From Ktedonobacteraceae bacterium (GTDB lineage Bacteria > Chloroflexota > Ktedonobacteria > Ktedonobacterales > Ktedonobacteraceae), in the NCBI GenBank assembly GCA_014896635.1, contig JADBKA010000007.1, forward strand, positions 1 through 43,204: a DNA stretch of 43,204 nt. The letters are read 5' to 3'. Both the position numbers and the translations under genes were made by a program. This document shows positions 1-8,577 of the stretch, piece by piece. Below the pieces are notes generated by a model. That model saw only the letters and a list, made by a program, of their open reading frames with translations. It ran no database searches and was not told the origin of the DNA. Every line of letters starts with the position of its first letter. Position 1 is the stretch's first letter.

Positions 1-366
1 TCCCAGCAGATGCGGCAGAACATACGTGCCAACGGTGGTATCAGCAGCGATGCGCAGCGGAGTGCTCTCCGCCATTGCAACTCCTCGCAGCTCCGCCATT
101 GCGCGCCATGCCTCATCCGCCGCCTCAACAACAAGTTGTGCGTGCGCATAGAACTCGCGTCCCTCGTCTGTCAGCATCAGGCGCTTCCCCCATTGCTCCA
201 ACAGGGTGAGCTTCGTGGCCCGTTCCAGCTCGGCAACCAGCGCCGAGACGGTCGGTTGCCGGCATCCCAGTTCTTCAGCAGCCTGCGTGTAGCTCAGAAA
301 GTGCGCGACCGTACAGAACACACGCAACTGGCGAATGGTGATGTTTTCCAGCGATGTCCAGTTCAT
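1..366 (-). CDS. cbbR: LysR-family transcriptional regulator, CbbR-like (N-terminal part)
   Basis: The first 122 codons of a LysR-type regulator are present; the rest lies beyond the left edge. The reading frame starts MNWTSLENITIRQLRVFCTV and shows the classic N-terminal winged HTH (residues ~10-68: TQAAEELGCRQPTVSALVAEL), followed by the start of the linker helix and effector domain. It diverges from an operon holding phosphoribulokinase, transketolase and GAPDH, which is the usual position of CbbR, the activator of Calvin-cycle operons. A 15-bp LysR-type dyad lies 15 bp upstream of its start. LysR family is certain from the HTH. The CbbR assignment is inferred from context because the effector domain is not visible. 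Confidence 0.85.
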   Translation of the reverse strand, partial: MNWTSLENITIRQLRVFCTVAHFLSYTQAAEELGCRQPTVSALVAELERATKLTLLEQWGKRLMLTDEGREFYAHAQLVVEAADEAWRAMAELRGVAMAESTPLRIAADTTVGTYVLPHLLG

Positions 367-380
367 CTATAAGCTTCAAT

Positions 381-395
381 CTATATTGAGTATAG
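381..395. promoter_or_regulatory. LysR-type T-N11-A operator
   Basis: CTATATTGAGTATAG is a perfect inverted repeat (5-bp arms, 5-bp spacer) and fits the T-N11-A consensus of LysR-regulator recognition boxes. It lies between the divergent LysR gene and the Calvin-cycle operon. Its centre is about 54 bp before the start point expected from the promoter at 407-435, where LysR proteins usually bind to activate. The dyad is seen directly; its function is inferred. Confidence 0.6.
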
Positions 396-406
396 GGAAT
401 TACCGC

Positions 407-435
407 TTGTTCTTATATATTGTACCGTGTATATT
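407..435 (+). promoter_or_regulatory. Putative sigma-70-type promoter of the Calvin-cycle operon
   Basis: TTGTTC, a 17-bp spacer, then TATATT. The predicted start near 442 leaves a leader of about 220 nt before the aldolase gene. No gene is seen in 367-662 apart from an 8-codon ORF at 490-516, which is probably meaningless. Sequence match only. Confidence 0.45.
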
Positions 436-662
436 ATATCATGAGCACGGCCTATGTAAGAAGCCGGCTGCTTTCTGATTGAGCTTGTCATGAATCAACT
501 TTTCTGCTTCCACTAAAAAAGGAAGAGAAAATCACCTGTGTTCTGCTTTTTTCGGCAGGGGGGAGATTTTTGCGTGTTCGCAGTAAGCTCAGCAATACTG
601 CGGCACTCCTCACAGGTATCTGGTACTTTTTGCTTTGATTTGCATTGAAAGGCAGGCCGAGG

Positions 663-1700
663 ATGGATACGATCAAAATAACTCAGCCGGGAGTCGGCCA
701 GCAGGCGGCTGGCGAGACACTCTTTCCTGGAAAGTTACGTGGCATTCAGCAGGTAGCAAACGCGCGAGGAGTGATCACGGTAACGGCGTTGGATCATCGT
801 GGTTCGCTCAAGCAAAGTTTACAGCGTGCGATGCCTGATAAGACGATTGGCTATGCAGCGGTTGTTGAGGAGAAACTGCGTATGACGCGCATCTTCGCCC
901 CTCACTCCAGTGCAGTTCTGCTCGATCCTGTGTATGGGGCGGCGCAGGCAGTCGCGGCGAACGTACTTCCTGGGAGCGCTGGCCTGATCGTCGCGCTTGA
1001 AGAATCAGGCTATGAGGGTGGCGATGAGGCGCGTGTTACGCCGATGACAGAGGGCTGGAGCGTTGCAAAGATCAAGCGGATGGGAGCTGCTGCTGTCAAG
1101 CTGTTGCTGTACTACCATCCTGAAGGGCCTACAGCCGGCCAGCAGGAAAAGCTGGTCGCGCGTGTTGCAGAGGAATGTCGCCGCTATGATATCGCTTTTC
1201 TGCTTGAGCCGATGTCCTATCCCATTGAGCCGGGGCAGAAAAAGAATTCTGCCGCGTTTGCGCGGCAAAAGCCTGAAATTGTTCTGGAATCGGCGCGCCG
1301 TTTAAGCGGTCTCGGTATTGATCTGCTCAAAAGTGAGTTCCCTGACGATCCGCACTATGAGCAAGACGAGGCTCGTATGCGCGAGCACTGCCGGCAGTTG
1401 ACGGCCATCTCGCCTGTTCCCTGGGTGATTCTCTCGGCGGCAGAACGTTTCGCTGTTTTCCAGCGGCTGGTAGAGATTGCCTGCGAGGAAGGGGCCAGTG
1501 GCTTTATGGTCGGTCGGGCCATCTGGCAGGAAGCGATGGATCTGCCGACTGCTGAAGAGCGTGAACAGGCGTTGCGCACGACGGCGCTCAGTCGCCTCGA
1601 AATTCTTTCCGCCATTGCTAATTATCGCGCGCGTCCCTGGTACGAGCGCTACCCTGTCCTGCAAGTGGCAGAAGGCTGGCACAAACAGTATGCTGAATGA
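663..1700 (+). CDS. Tagatose-1,6-bisphosphate aldolase-like class I aldolase (LacD family)
   Basis: 345 aa. LacD-family aldolases form a Schiff base with lysine and split tagatose-1,6- or fructose-1,6-bisphosphate into DHAP and glyceraldehyde-3-phosphate. Family-typical segments are visible: VTALDHRGSL near the N terminus, AVKLLLYYHP in the middle, FLLEPMSYP, and DLLKSEFP, which matches the region of the Schiff-base lysine. PVPWVILSAA and ASGFMVGRAIW form the C-terminal phosphate-binding part. Length is close to LacD proteins (~325 aa). The ATG at 663 follows a purine-rich GAGG; an in-frame TTG at 645 has no Shine-Dalgarno sequence. It is the first gene of an operon with prk, tkt and gap, so I infer that it supplies the fructose- and/or sedoheptulose-bisphosphate aldolase step of the Calvin cycle rather than tagatose catabolism. 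The family is secure; the substrate is not. Confidence 0.85.
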   Translation: MDTIKITQPGVGQQAAGETLFPGKLRGIQQVANARGVITVTALDHRGSLKQSLQRAMPDKTIGYAAVVEEKLRMTRIFAPHSSAVLLDPVYGAAQAVAANVLPGSAGLIVALEESGYEGGDEARVTPMTEGWSVAKIKRMGAAAVKLLLYYHPEGPTAGQQEKLVARVAEECRRYDIAFLLEPMSYPIEPGQKKNSAAFARQKPEIVLESARRLSGLGIDLLKSEFPDDPHYEQDEARMREHCRQLTAISPVPWVILSAAERFAVFQRLVEIACEEGASGFMVGRAIWQEAMDLPTAEEREQALRTTALSRLEILSAIANYRARPWYERYPVLQVAEGWHKQYAE

Positions 1701-1751
1701 AGATCACTGTATGCGTTTTCATGTATTTAGAGAAGCAGTTGGGAGAATAAC

Positions 1752-2708
1752 ATGGCTGTACCATATGGAGCGGCTGCACGTCCGATCATTCTGGGGATTG
1801 TAGGAGATAGCGCGGCAGGAAAAACGACGCTGAGCCGGGGCATTGCCCAGATCCTGGGCCAGGAGCGGGTCTCGGTACTTTGCACAGACGATTATCACCG
1901 TTATAACCGTAAGCAGCGCAAAGAAATGGGGATTACCCCTTTAAATCCTGCCTGCAATTATCTTGATATCATGGCGCAGCATTTGCGCCTGTTGCGCGCC
2001 GGGGAGCCGATTCTGAAGCCGCACTACGACCACAGTCTGGGCGATTTCGGGCCACCGCAGTATGTCGTCCCCAAACCTTTCTTGATCGTCGAAGGGCTGC
2101 TTGGCATGTACTGGCAAGAGATGCGCAATGCCTATAGTGTGCGTGTCTTCCTCAATCCCCCGGAGGATCTGAGGCGGCGCTGGAAAATCCGCCGCGATAC
2201 CGCCAGGCGTGGCTATACTGAGGAAGACGTATTACGCGAACTGGCGATCCGCGAACCGGATTCAGAAGCCTATATCCGGCCGCAGCGCCATCATGCCGAT
2301 ATTGTGGTCTCTTTCTATCCGGGCGAGGCGGCCCAGCTTGACCAGGATGGTGACGCTCATCTCAATGTCTGCCTGACTTTGCACGGCACGCTGCATCATC
2401 CCGATCTGAGTGAGGTCATCGCCCAGGATACGTCGGGCTGCGTGCGTTCACGCCTGGGACGCGAGGGGGGACGAGCCGTCGAATACCTGGAGATTGATGG
2501 CTCCATTCCTGATGAGCCTGCCAGCGCGCTTGAACGCTGTATTCTTGATCACCTTGATGCTTCAGGTGCCGCCTCGCTGGCCGATTTCGGTGAATACTCC
2601 GATGCGCAGAGCCGTGACAGCCGGCATAGCCATCCCCTGGCGCTGACACAGTTGCTCCTGGTCTATCACCTGCTGCGAGCGAAGCAGCGCGACGAGGTGG
2701 AAATATGA
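1752..2708 (+). CDS. prk: Phosphoribulokinase
   Basis: 318 aa. It phosphorylates ribulose-5-phosphate with ATP to ribulose-1,5-bisphosphate, a diagnostic Calvin-cycle reaction. The N terminus has a P-loop GDSAAGKTT, then [16 protein letters not shown] (catalytic Asp region), [26 protein letters not shown], the Walker-B-like [11 protein letters not shown], and [14 protein letters not shown] and [17 protein letters not shown] towards the middle. These resemble the cyanobacterial/plant-type (class II) enzyme more than the short proteobacterial one. The P-loop cysteine used for thioredoxin control in chloroplast and cyanobacterial enzymes is absent (Asp-Ser instead), so that redox switch is not expected. 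A GGGAGAAT Shine-Dalgarno precedes the ATG. The stop overlaps the tkt start (ATGA), indicating translational coupling. Uridine kinases share the fold, but the PRK motifs make that unlikely. Confidence 0.93.
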   Translation: MAVPYGAAARPIILGIVGDSAAGKTTLSRGIAQILGQERVSVLCTDDYHRYNRKQRKEMGITPLNPACNYLDIMAQHLRLLRAGEPILKPHYDHSLGDFGPPQYVVPKPFLIVEGLLGMYWQEMRNAYSVRVFLNPPEDLRRRWKIRRDTARRGYTEEDVLRELAIREPDSEAYIRPQRHHADIVVSFYPGEAAQLDQDGDAHLNVCLTLHGTLHHPDLSEVIAQDTSGCVRSRLGREGGRAVEYLEIDGSIPDEPASALERCILDHLDASGAASLADFGEYSDAQSRDSRHSHPLALTQLLLVYHLLRAKQRDEVEI

Positions 2709-4846
2709 AGCACATGCCACGTGAAGCCTCGTCGTCGGCTGCCGATACCGGATATGATCTCGAACAACTCTGCATCAACGCCATTCGTGTACTGGCAATG
2801 GATGCTGTCCAGCAGGCGAACTCCGGCCATCCCGGCTTACCGCTAGGAGCTGCCCCGATGGCCTATACGTTGTGGACGCGCCATCTGCGTCATAATCCGG
2901 CCAATCCTGCGTGGCCCAATCGTGACCGTTTTGTGCTCTCAGCCGGCCATGGCTCCATGCTGCTCTACAGTCTGCTCTATCTGACGGGCTATCCCCTGTC
3001 ACTGGACGAACTCAAGCGTTTTCGCCAGTGGGGAAGTCGCACGCCGGGCCATCCTGAATATAGGCTGACGCCAGGCGTGGAGACGACTACCGGACCGCTC
3101 GGTCAGGGTTTTGCCAACGGTGTAGGACTGGCGTTGGCCGAACGCTTCCTGGCTGCCCACTTTAACCGGCCTGACTACGCGATCATAAACCACTTTACCT
3201 ATGGCATCGTCAGCGACGGCGATCTGATGGAAGGTGTGGCAGCCGAAGCCGCTTCACTGGCTGGCCACCTGGGACTGGGCAAACTGATCTACCTCTACGA
3301 TCAGAATGGTATCTCGCTGGCGGGTGCGACTGCACTGACTTTCAGCGAGGACGTGATGGCCCGCTTCGCATCTTATGGCTGGCAGGTGCAGCAGGTGGAA
3401 GACGGCAACGATGTGGCGGCACTCGATGCCGCATTGCAGCGTGCGCGCGCTGACGAGGCGCATCCTTCGCTGATCTGTGTGCGCACGCACATCGGCTATG
3501 GTAGTCCGCATAAGCAAGATACGTTTGAGGCGCATGGTTCTCCACTTGGCGCGGACGAGGTACGACTGACCAGGCAATGTCTCGGCTGGCCTTTTGAAGA
3601 GCCTTTCTATGTGCCTGACGAGGTGCTGACCTTCTTCCGACAGGCATTGGAGCAAGGTGCGGCCCAGGAGGCGGCCTGGCAACAACAGATGGCAGCGTAC
3701 CGCGAGGCGTATCCCGACCTGTTTGCAGAGTATGAGCAGGTGCTAGCCGGTATCTTGCCTGACGGTTGGGATGATGCAATGCCTCATTTTACGCCGGAGG
3801 ATGGCCCGATGGCGACACGCAAAGCCAGCGGCAAAGTGCTCAATGTGCTGGCCGGACGCCTGTGGAATCTGGTGGGCGGTTCGGCTGATCTCAACCCATC
3901 GACGAATACGGCGCTGGCCGGGCGCGGAGATTTTCAGCGACCTCTGCCAGAGAGCGCGCCAGCAGAGAATCCGGTCATCCAGGGAGCCGCCGGTGGTCAG
4001 TGGGGCTGGGGAGGGCAGAATGTGCATTTTGGGGTGCGCGAGCATGCGATGGGAGCGATTCTCAACGGCATGGCCCTGCATGGCGGCCTCATCGCTTATG
4101 GCGCTACCTTTCTTACGTTCGCCGATTATATGCGCCCGCCGATGCGCCTGGCTGCGCTGATGGGCCTGGGCGTGAAATATGTCTTTACCCATGACAGCAT
4201 TGCTATTGGAGAGGATGGGCCAACCCATCAACCGGTTGAGCATCTTGCTTCACTGCGCGCGATTCCTCATCTTGTCGTGATTCGCCCTGCCGACGCTAAC
4301 GAAGTGGTAGAGGCGTGGCGGATCGCGCTGGCCGAACGCCATCGCCCGGTGGCGCTGATTCTGACACGGCAGGATCTGCCGATTTTTGAACGAGAGCATG
4401 CTAGTCTGGCAGGAGCAGAAGGTGTTGCGCGCGGAGCATATGTACTGGCCGAGGCGCCGGGTGATGGTACCGCCGCGCCTGAGCTTGTCCTGATCGGGAC
4501 AGGATCTGAGGTGGCGCTCTGCCTGGCGGCGCGCGAGCAACTGGTGGCACAGGGGAGACGTGTGCGTGTGGTGAGCATGCCGAGCTGGGAACTCTTCGAT
4601 GAGCAGCCGGCGACATATCGCACGGCTGTGCTAGGACCAGCGGGGACGCCGCGCCTGGCAGTTGAAGCGGGTATCAGTCAGGGCTGGTGCCGCTACACAG
4701 GTGAGTATGGAGCAACGCTCAGTGTCGAACGCTTTGGTGCCTCGGCGCCGGGCAAAGAGGTGCTGCGGCGTTACGGATTCACCGTCGAGCAGGTGGTGAC
4801 ACGTGCGCTGGCTTTACTGGATACATCGTCTCATCTGGAACAATAA
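2705..4846 (+). CDS. tkt: Transketolase
   Basis: 713 aa, slightly longer than typical transketolases (~660-670). It transfers two-carbon units between sugar phosphates using thiamine diphosphate, linking the Calvin cycle and the pentose-phosphate pathway. The N-terminal half has [56 protein letters not shown] and the TPP/Mg motif [16 protein letters not shown] followed by [31 protein letters not shown] follows. The pyrimidine-binding domain shows [22 protein letters not shown] and [19 protein letters not shown], with the usual catalytic Glu and His residues. The C-terminal domain runs from about residue 575. It overlaps prk by 4 nt (ATGA), so it belongs to the same operon. Confidence 0.97.
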   Translation: MKHMPREASSSAADTGYDLEQLCINAIRVLAMDAVQQANSGHPGLPLGAAPMAYTLWTRHLRHNPANPAWPNRDRFVLSAGHGSMLLYSLLYLTGYPLSLDELKRFRQWGSRTPGHPEYRLTPGVETTTGPLGQGFANGVGLALAERFLAAHFNRPDYAIINHFTYGIVSDGDLMEGVAAEAASLAGHLGLGKLIYLYDQNGISLAGATALTFSEDVMARFASYGWQVQQVEDGNDVAALDAALQRARADEAHPSLICVRTHIGYGSPHKQDTFEAHGSPLGADEVRLTRQCLGWPFEEPFYVPDEVLTFFRQALEQGAAQEAAWQQQMAAYREAYPDLFAEYEQVLAGILPDGWDDAMPHFTPEDGPMATRKASGKVLNVLAGRLWNLVGGSADLNPSTNTALAGRGDFQRPLPESAPAENPVIQGAAGGQWGWGGQNVHFGVREHAMGAILNGMALHGGLIAYGATFLTFADYMRPPMRLAALMGLGVKYVFTHDSIAIGEDGPTHQPVEHLASLRAIPHLVVIRPADANEVVEAWRIALAERHRPVALILTRQDLPIFEREHASLAGAEGVARGAYVLAEAPGDGTAAPELVLIGTGSEVALCLAAREQLVAQGRRVRVVSMPSWELFDEQPATYRTAVLGPAGTPRLAVEAGISQGWCRYTGEYGATLSVERFGASAPGKEVLRRYGFTVEQVVTRALALLDTSSHLEQ

Positions 4847-4871
4847 GAGAGAGCAAAGAAGGAGCTCATGC

Positions 4872-5954
4872 ATGAGGATAGGCATTAACGGTTTTGGACG
4901 TATTGGCCGGCTGGTACTGCGTTCTGCCTTGAAGCGTGGAGTCAATCTGGACGTTGTAGCGATCAATGATCGTGGCGATGCGCAGATCAACGCCCATCTT
5001 TTCCAGTTCGACTCTACCTATGGGCCTTTCTATGGTCGTGTGGAAGCTGACGATGATCATATCATCATTGATGGGCGATCCATTGCCATCGTGTCCCATC
5101 TCAATCCGCTGGATATTCCCTGGCGTGACCTGGGCGTCGAGCTGGTGATCGAGGCGACGGGCGCTTTTACCACAGGTGAGCAGGCTGCGGCTCATTTGCA
5201 GGCCGGTGCGGAACGAGTGCTGGTCACGGCACCGTGTAAAGGCGGGGATGTGACGCTGGTCGTTGGCGTGAATGAGCACGACTATCGCCCGGCTGAGCAC
5301 CAGATCATTTCCGCCGCTTCCTGCACAACCAATGGTCTGGCACCAGTGGCAAAGGTACTCCACGAGCACTTTGGTCTGCGCTCCGGCATGATGAGTACCA
5401 TTCACTCCTATACCAACGATCAGCGTATCCTTGACCGCAGCCATAAAGATCCGCGTCGCGCCCGCGCGGCAGCCGAGAACATCATCCCGACCTCAACCGG
5501 CGCCACAAAAGTGCTCGGCCAGATCATCCCGGCGCTGGCAGGCAGGTTTAATGGCGTCGCTTACCGCGTGCCGACGATTACCGTCTCGGTGATCGACCTG
5601 GTGGCCGAACTGGAGCGGCCCGCGACCGCAGCGGAAATCAACGCCGTTTTTGCCCAGGAAGCCTGTGGCTCGCTGGCTGGTGTGCTTGGCTATACCGATC
5701 TGCCGCTGGTCTCCAGCGACTTTCGCGGTGACAGTCGGTCGAGCATCGTGGATGGTCTGATGACGGCGATCCTGCCCGACAATGGCCTGGTCCACCTGGT
5801 AAGCTGGTACGATAACGAGTGGGGGTATGCCAGTCGTGTCGCCGATCTTGCCCACTTCATCAGTGAATGCGAGAGCGAGGGTGAGCGCCCGCAGCGTGTC
5901 CACGTAGTCGAACGCGAGAAGATGGAGCAGGCATTGCACAGCCTCTGGCTCTAG
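4872..5954 (+). CDS. gap: Type I glyceraldehyde-3-phosphate dehydrogenase, probably NADP-accepting
   Basis: 360 aa. It interconverts glyceraldehyde-3-phosphate and 1,3-bisphosphoglycerate. The Rossmann motif INGFGRIGR is at the N terminus, the catalytic Cys151 sits in SAASCTTN, and SYTNDQRILD, RAAAENIIPTSTGATK and SWYDNEWGY are all intact. The residue pair after ILD is Arg-Ser (DRSHKD) rather than the Leu-Pro of NAD-only glycolytic enzymes. Ser at this position (residue 188 in Bacillus numbering) is typical of photosynthetic, NADP-using GAPDHs. The start at 4872 follows GGAG by 7 nt and removes 23 spurious upstream codons. As last gene of the aldolase-prk-tkt operon, a reductive Calvin-cycle role is the natural reading. 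Cofactor use is inferred from one residue. Confidence 0.96.
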   Translation: MRIGINGFGRIGRLVLRSALKRGVNLDVVAINDRGDAQINAHLFQFDSTYGPFYGRVEADDDHIIIDGRSIAIVSHLNPLDIPWRDLGVELVIEATGAFTTGEQAAAHLQAGAERVLVTAPCKGGDVTLVVGVNEHDYRPAEHQIISAASCTTNGLAPVAKVLHEHFGLRSGMMSTIHSYTNDQRILDRSHKDPRRARAAAENIIPTSTGATKVLGQIIPALAGRFNGVAYRVPTITVSVIDLVAELERPATAAEINAVFAQEACGSLAGVLGYTDLPLVSSDFRGDSRSSIVDGLMTAILPDNGLVHLVSWYDNEWGYASRVADLAHFISECESEGERPQRVHVVEREKMEQALHSLWL

Positions 5955-5991
5955 CTCTTCCCCGCTCTCAGTAATGAGCTTATGCTCGGAT

Positions 5992-6032
5992 GCTTCCCCC
6001 GCAAGCCACTCTGGCGAGCGGGGGAGCTTTTT
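5992..6032 (+). terminator. Rho-independent terminator of the Calvin-cycle operon
   Basis: Stem GCTTCCCCCGC / GCGGGGGAGC, separated by about 15 nt and followed by TTTTT, 37 bp after the gap stop. It lies in the convergent gap to the minus-strand gene ending at 6043. Confidence 0.85.
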
Positions 6033-6042
6033 AGGCCACAGC

Positions 6043-6684
6043 CTACAGGTGAACCACTTCTTTTTCCGTATGAGCAAAATAGCGCGCCTTGAGAAAAATT
6101 GTCAGGGATCTCATCTCTTCCTGGTCGTGGGCAAGCAAGGCCAGCTTCTCGTCGTGAGTCAGCTCGATGGCTGTAAACTGTTGTGCGGCATGGAAGGGCT
6201 GAAGTATACTGATCCCCGTTGAGAGCAAGGGGCGTACAATCAAATGGTGCTCAGGAGAGACAGGAGCGTGAATCTGGTAAAAGGCATCAATGTACTTCAT
6301 CAGTAAAAGAGCGCTTTCCCAGTGTAATGGTCTCCACCGTCGGAGAAGAGCGCGTCGTTCGTACCAGGCGCTGTTTCGCTTGTCCTCTCCATATTCACAT
6401 TGAAAAATGTATTCCTCATTTGCAAGGTCCAATTCTCGTCTACTGGCTGCCTCTGCCTCTTCTGAGCACACACCGAGCATGACATAAGGAAACACGACAC
6501 CCCGATCGGCGTGTCCCCCACAGGAAGAGGTGGTAGAGATAGAGAGTAAATTGAGGACGGCGACGGTTTCCAGGATGCTCTCGTCTATGGGGTAGCCACT
6601 CCCATCGGTGCAAGTGCGCCAGTATGCCAGGGCAGCCTCCCATGCAGTCATACGCGCGGCTTTATCGTCTCTCTCAGATCTCAT
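6043..6684 (-). CDS. Hypothetical protein with an SCGGH motif
   Basis: 213 aa, soluble, with no signal peptide or membrane segment. I do not recognise a named family. The N-terminal third has IDESILETVAVLNLLSIST followed by SCGGHADRGVVFPYV. Unknown bacterial proteins with an LN-LGI-T-SCEGH signature (often a Cys/His pair near such a Gly) look similar, but I cannot name the domain. The middle is rich in Trp, Arg and Glu; the C terminus is helical. Its ATG overlaps the stop of the upstream zinc-finger miniprotein (ATGA at 6681-6684), so the two are translated together. Function unknown. Confidence 0.75.
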   Translation of the reverse strand: MRSERDDKAARMTAWEAALAYWRTCTDGSGYPIDESILETVAVLNLLSISTTSSCGGHADRGVVFPYVMLGVCSEEAEAASRRELDLANEEYIFQCEYGEDKRNSAWYERRALLRRWRPLHWESALLLMKYIDAFYQIHAPVSPEHHLIVRPLLSTGISILQPFHAAQQFTAIELTHDEKLALLAHDQEEMRSLTIFLKARYFAHTEKEVVHL

Positions 6685-6881
6685 GGATGATCCTTTTTGT
6701 AGCGATCAGGGCAAGGCTCTCCATTCTCAAGATAGCCTTTACCGCGACATCGTAAACAGGCCATGACTGTCGGACGGTAAAAATCATCCTCTTTTACCAC
6801 TGCGCCTGTGCCATCGCAGCGAGAACACATGACATTTCCCTGTACCTTGCCTGTTCCATGACAAATTGGGCATGTTTTCAT
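6681..6881 (-). CDS. DnaJ-type zinc-finger miniprotein
   Basis: 66 aa consisting almost entirely of CxxCxGxG motifs: CPICHGTG, CSRCDGTG and CLRCRGKG, plus a lone Cys in GEPC. These are the zinc-binding repeats of the DnaJ cysteine-rich domain, here without a J domain. Such isolated modules bind zinc and often act as small chaperone-like or RNA/protein-binding factors. An AAAGGAGT Shine-Dalgarno lies 8 nt before the ATG. The stop overlaps the start of the 213-aa gene, suggesting a two-gene operon and possibly a partner relationship. The 222 nt upstream (6882-7103) show nothing convincing. Confidence 0.85.
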   Translation of the reverse strand: MKTCPICHGTGKVQGNVMCSRCDGTGAVVKEDDFYRPTVMACLRCRGKGYLENGEPCPDRYKKDHP

Positions 6882-7103
6882 CGTTGACTACTCCTTTTAT
6901 TTTACCTTACTGCCTGTCCCTCTGTCATCCTGCTCACCCTCACCATGCCGAGAGCTGTCCCAGGCTCCTCGACGCGGGCAAAATCGTGGGAAGCTGATCG
7001 TTGTCAGAACCCTCGCCATACATGTAGTGCCTACATGGTCTCTGGGGCGCTACATCTTTTCTTGCTTTTTACTACTTCTATAACTAACATGGTCTATTTC
7101 TCG

Positions 7104-8348
7104 TCACCAGGGCTGGAACACTTCTTCTAACGTTACGACTGAAGGTTCTCCGGCCCATTGTGCTTCTAGCCGATGATAGCTTGCCGCAAGTTTGTTAAAG
7201 TACAGGCGAGAGCCAAGATTTTTTGCCAGTATTGCCGCTTCGGTCAAGACCGCCGTGCCTGACTCCAGTTCTCTCTGGCGTATCTGGACTTCTGCCTGGT
7301 AGTAGAGCAGGTCTACTTTCGTGATAGGTTCAATCGCCGGGTCGTTCGTCTCTTTCTGCATTGCAATCAAGGCTTTCTCAGCTTCTGCGGGTTGATTGAG
7401 CAAGAGTCTGGACTGTGCATCACCGAACACGTAAAGCGAATAGCGACTGGCCCGTAAGTAGGGATAGGCCGGGTCATCCTCTGGTTTCAGAGGAAAGTGC
7501 TCATAGGCCAGTCCCATAGCTCGCATCGCTTCCTGGAACTGTCCTCGCAAGGCGTACACCTCTGCAAGCCCGGCATAGGTTCGTCCTTTGAGCAGCGGTG
7601 TAACGTTGTCCCCCAACAACGACACAGCCTGTGTATAAGCCTGTAGGGCGTCTTCGCTGTGTTTCCGCGAGCAGCGGGGTTGGGCAGAACTCAAGTGCCA
7701 ACCAAGATTGGCAAGGCTGATCAAAGCTGCGACTTGCAGGTTGCTATCACCTGCAAGCCGAGCATAGAAGAAAGCCTGCTGACCCGCCTGTCTTGCCGTT
7801 CCGAAATCTTCACGATCAGTCGCTAATTCGCAAGCAAGCTGGTAAGCCTGGGAAGCGAGGAGAGCCGCTGATCGCTGCAATGGACCGTCCTGTTGGGCAA
7901 GCAGTGCAGTTTGATGGCTGTAGAGAGGTAAAAGGCCCTCAACCTGATGTGGATTACCGTTATAGTATAAATCCTGGCAAGCAGCTATTCCACGAGTATA
8001 GCTAGTGAGCAGGTCATCAGCCCATAAATTTGTCAAGAAAGGTGCTTGTGTGCTTTCAGGAGATATGATCAGTGTTCTACCCAGAAGATTGACTATTGCT
8101 TTATTGGCCTCGCGTTTGTTCGCAAATCCTAGTTCAAAGGCGTCTTTCCCGAAGAGTTCACAGAGCTTCTCGCGGTAATAAGGGCTGACTCCCTGGACAC
8201 CGCTCTCCCACCGACTCACCGTTTCCCGGCCCACTCCTACGGCATCGGCGACTCTCTTCTGTGACCAGCCGCGTCGTTCTCGTTCATATCTCATCCGATT
8301 ATTCGGTTTTCGCTCTTCTCCTGGCTGAAGGGGTTCTTCCTCTCCCAT
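7104..8348 (-). CDS. XRE-family HTH regulator with TPR-like repeats
   Basis: 414 aa. Residues ~18-70 form a Cro/C1-type HTH (MRYERERRGWSQKRVADAVGVGRETVSRWESGVQGVSPYYREKLCELF). The remaining ~330 residues are alpha-helical repeats resembling TPRs (AACQDLYYNGN, ARLAGDSNLQVAALISLANLGWHL, GRTYAGLAEVYALRGQFQEAMRAM, KVDLLYYQAEVQIRQRELESG). This architecture is common in Chloroflexota and actinobacteria and is usually a signal- or peptide-responsive regulator. GGGAG lies 8 nt before the ATG. A short dyad CTACTgggAGTAG at 8382-8394 lies ahead of the start, in the divergent region shared with the gene at 8578, and could be its operator. The target is unknown. Confidence 0.88.
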   Translation of the reverse strand: MGEEEPLQPGEERKPNNRMRYERERRGWSQKRVADAVGVGRETVSRWESGVQGVSPYYREKLCELFGKDAFELGFANKREANKAIVNLLGRTLIISPESTQAPFLTNLWADDLLTSYTRGIAACQDLYYNGNPHQVEGLLPLYSHQTALLAQQDGPLQRSAALLASQAYQLACELATDREDFGTARQAGQQAFFYARLAGDSNLQVAALISLANLGWHLSSAQPRCSRKHSEDALQAYTQAVSLLGDNVTPLLKGRTYAGLAEVYALRGQFQEAMRAMGLAYEHFPLKPEDDPAYPYLRASRYSLYVFGDAQSRLLLNQPAEAEKALIAMQKETNDPAIEPITKVDLLYYQAEVQIRQRELESGTAVLTEAAILAKNLGSRLYFNKLAASYHRLEAQWAGEPSVVTLEEVFQPW

Positions 8349-8577
8349 AACTGATCTCCCTGACTTATGATTCTCAGATAGCTACTGGGAGTAGTATACA
8401 ACAAACGAAGCTCGACACGCAATCATCACAGGAACGCCATTTCTCTCATTAAAAAAAACAACTACTCTATTTACTGGAACCACATTAAGAGATCAAAGCG
8501 TTGTGGTTCTACAGAGAGGTTTATCAAGAAGAACGCGGCAGCAGAATGGAAAAAGCTGTCACAAAAAGGAGCGCACC

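Noticed and set aside
10..372. Plus-strand open frame of 120 codons at the left edge
   Set aside because: It is the antisense of the LysR N-terminal HTH, which is clearly the real gene on the minus strand.
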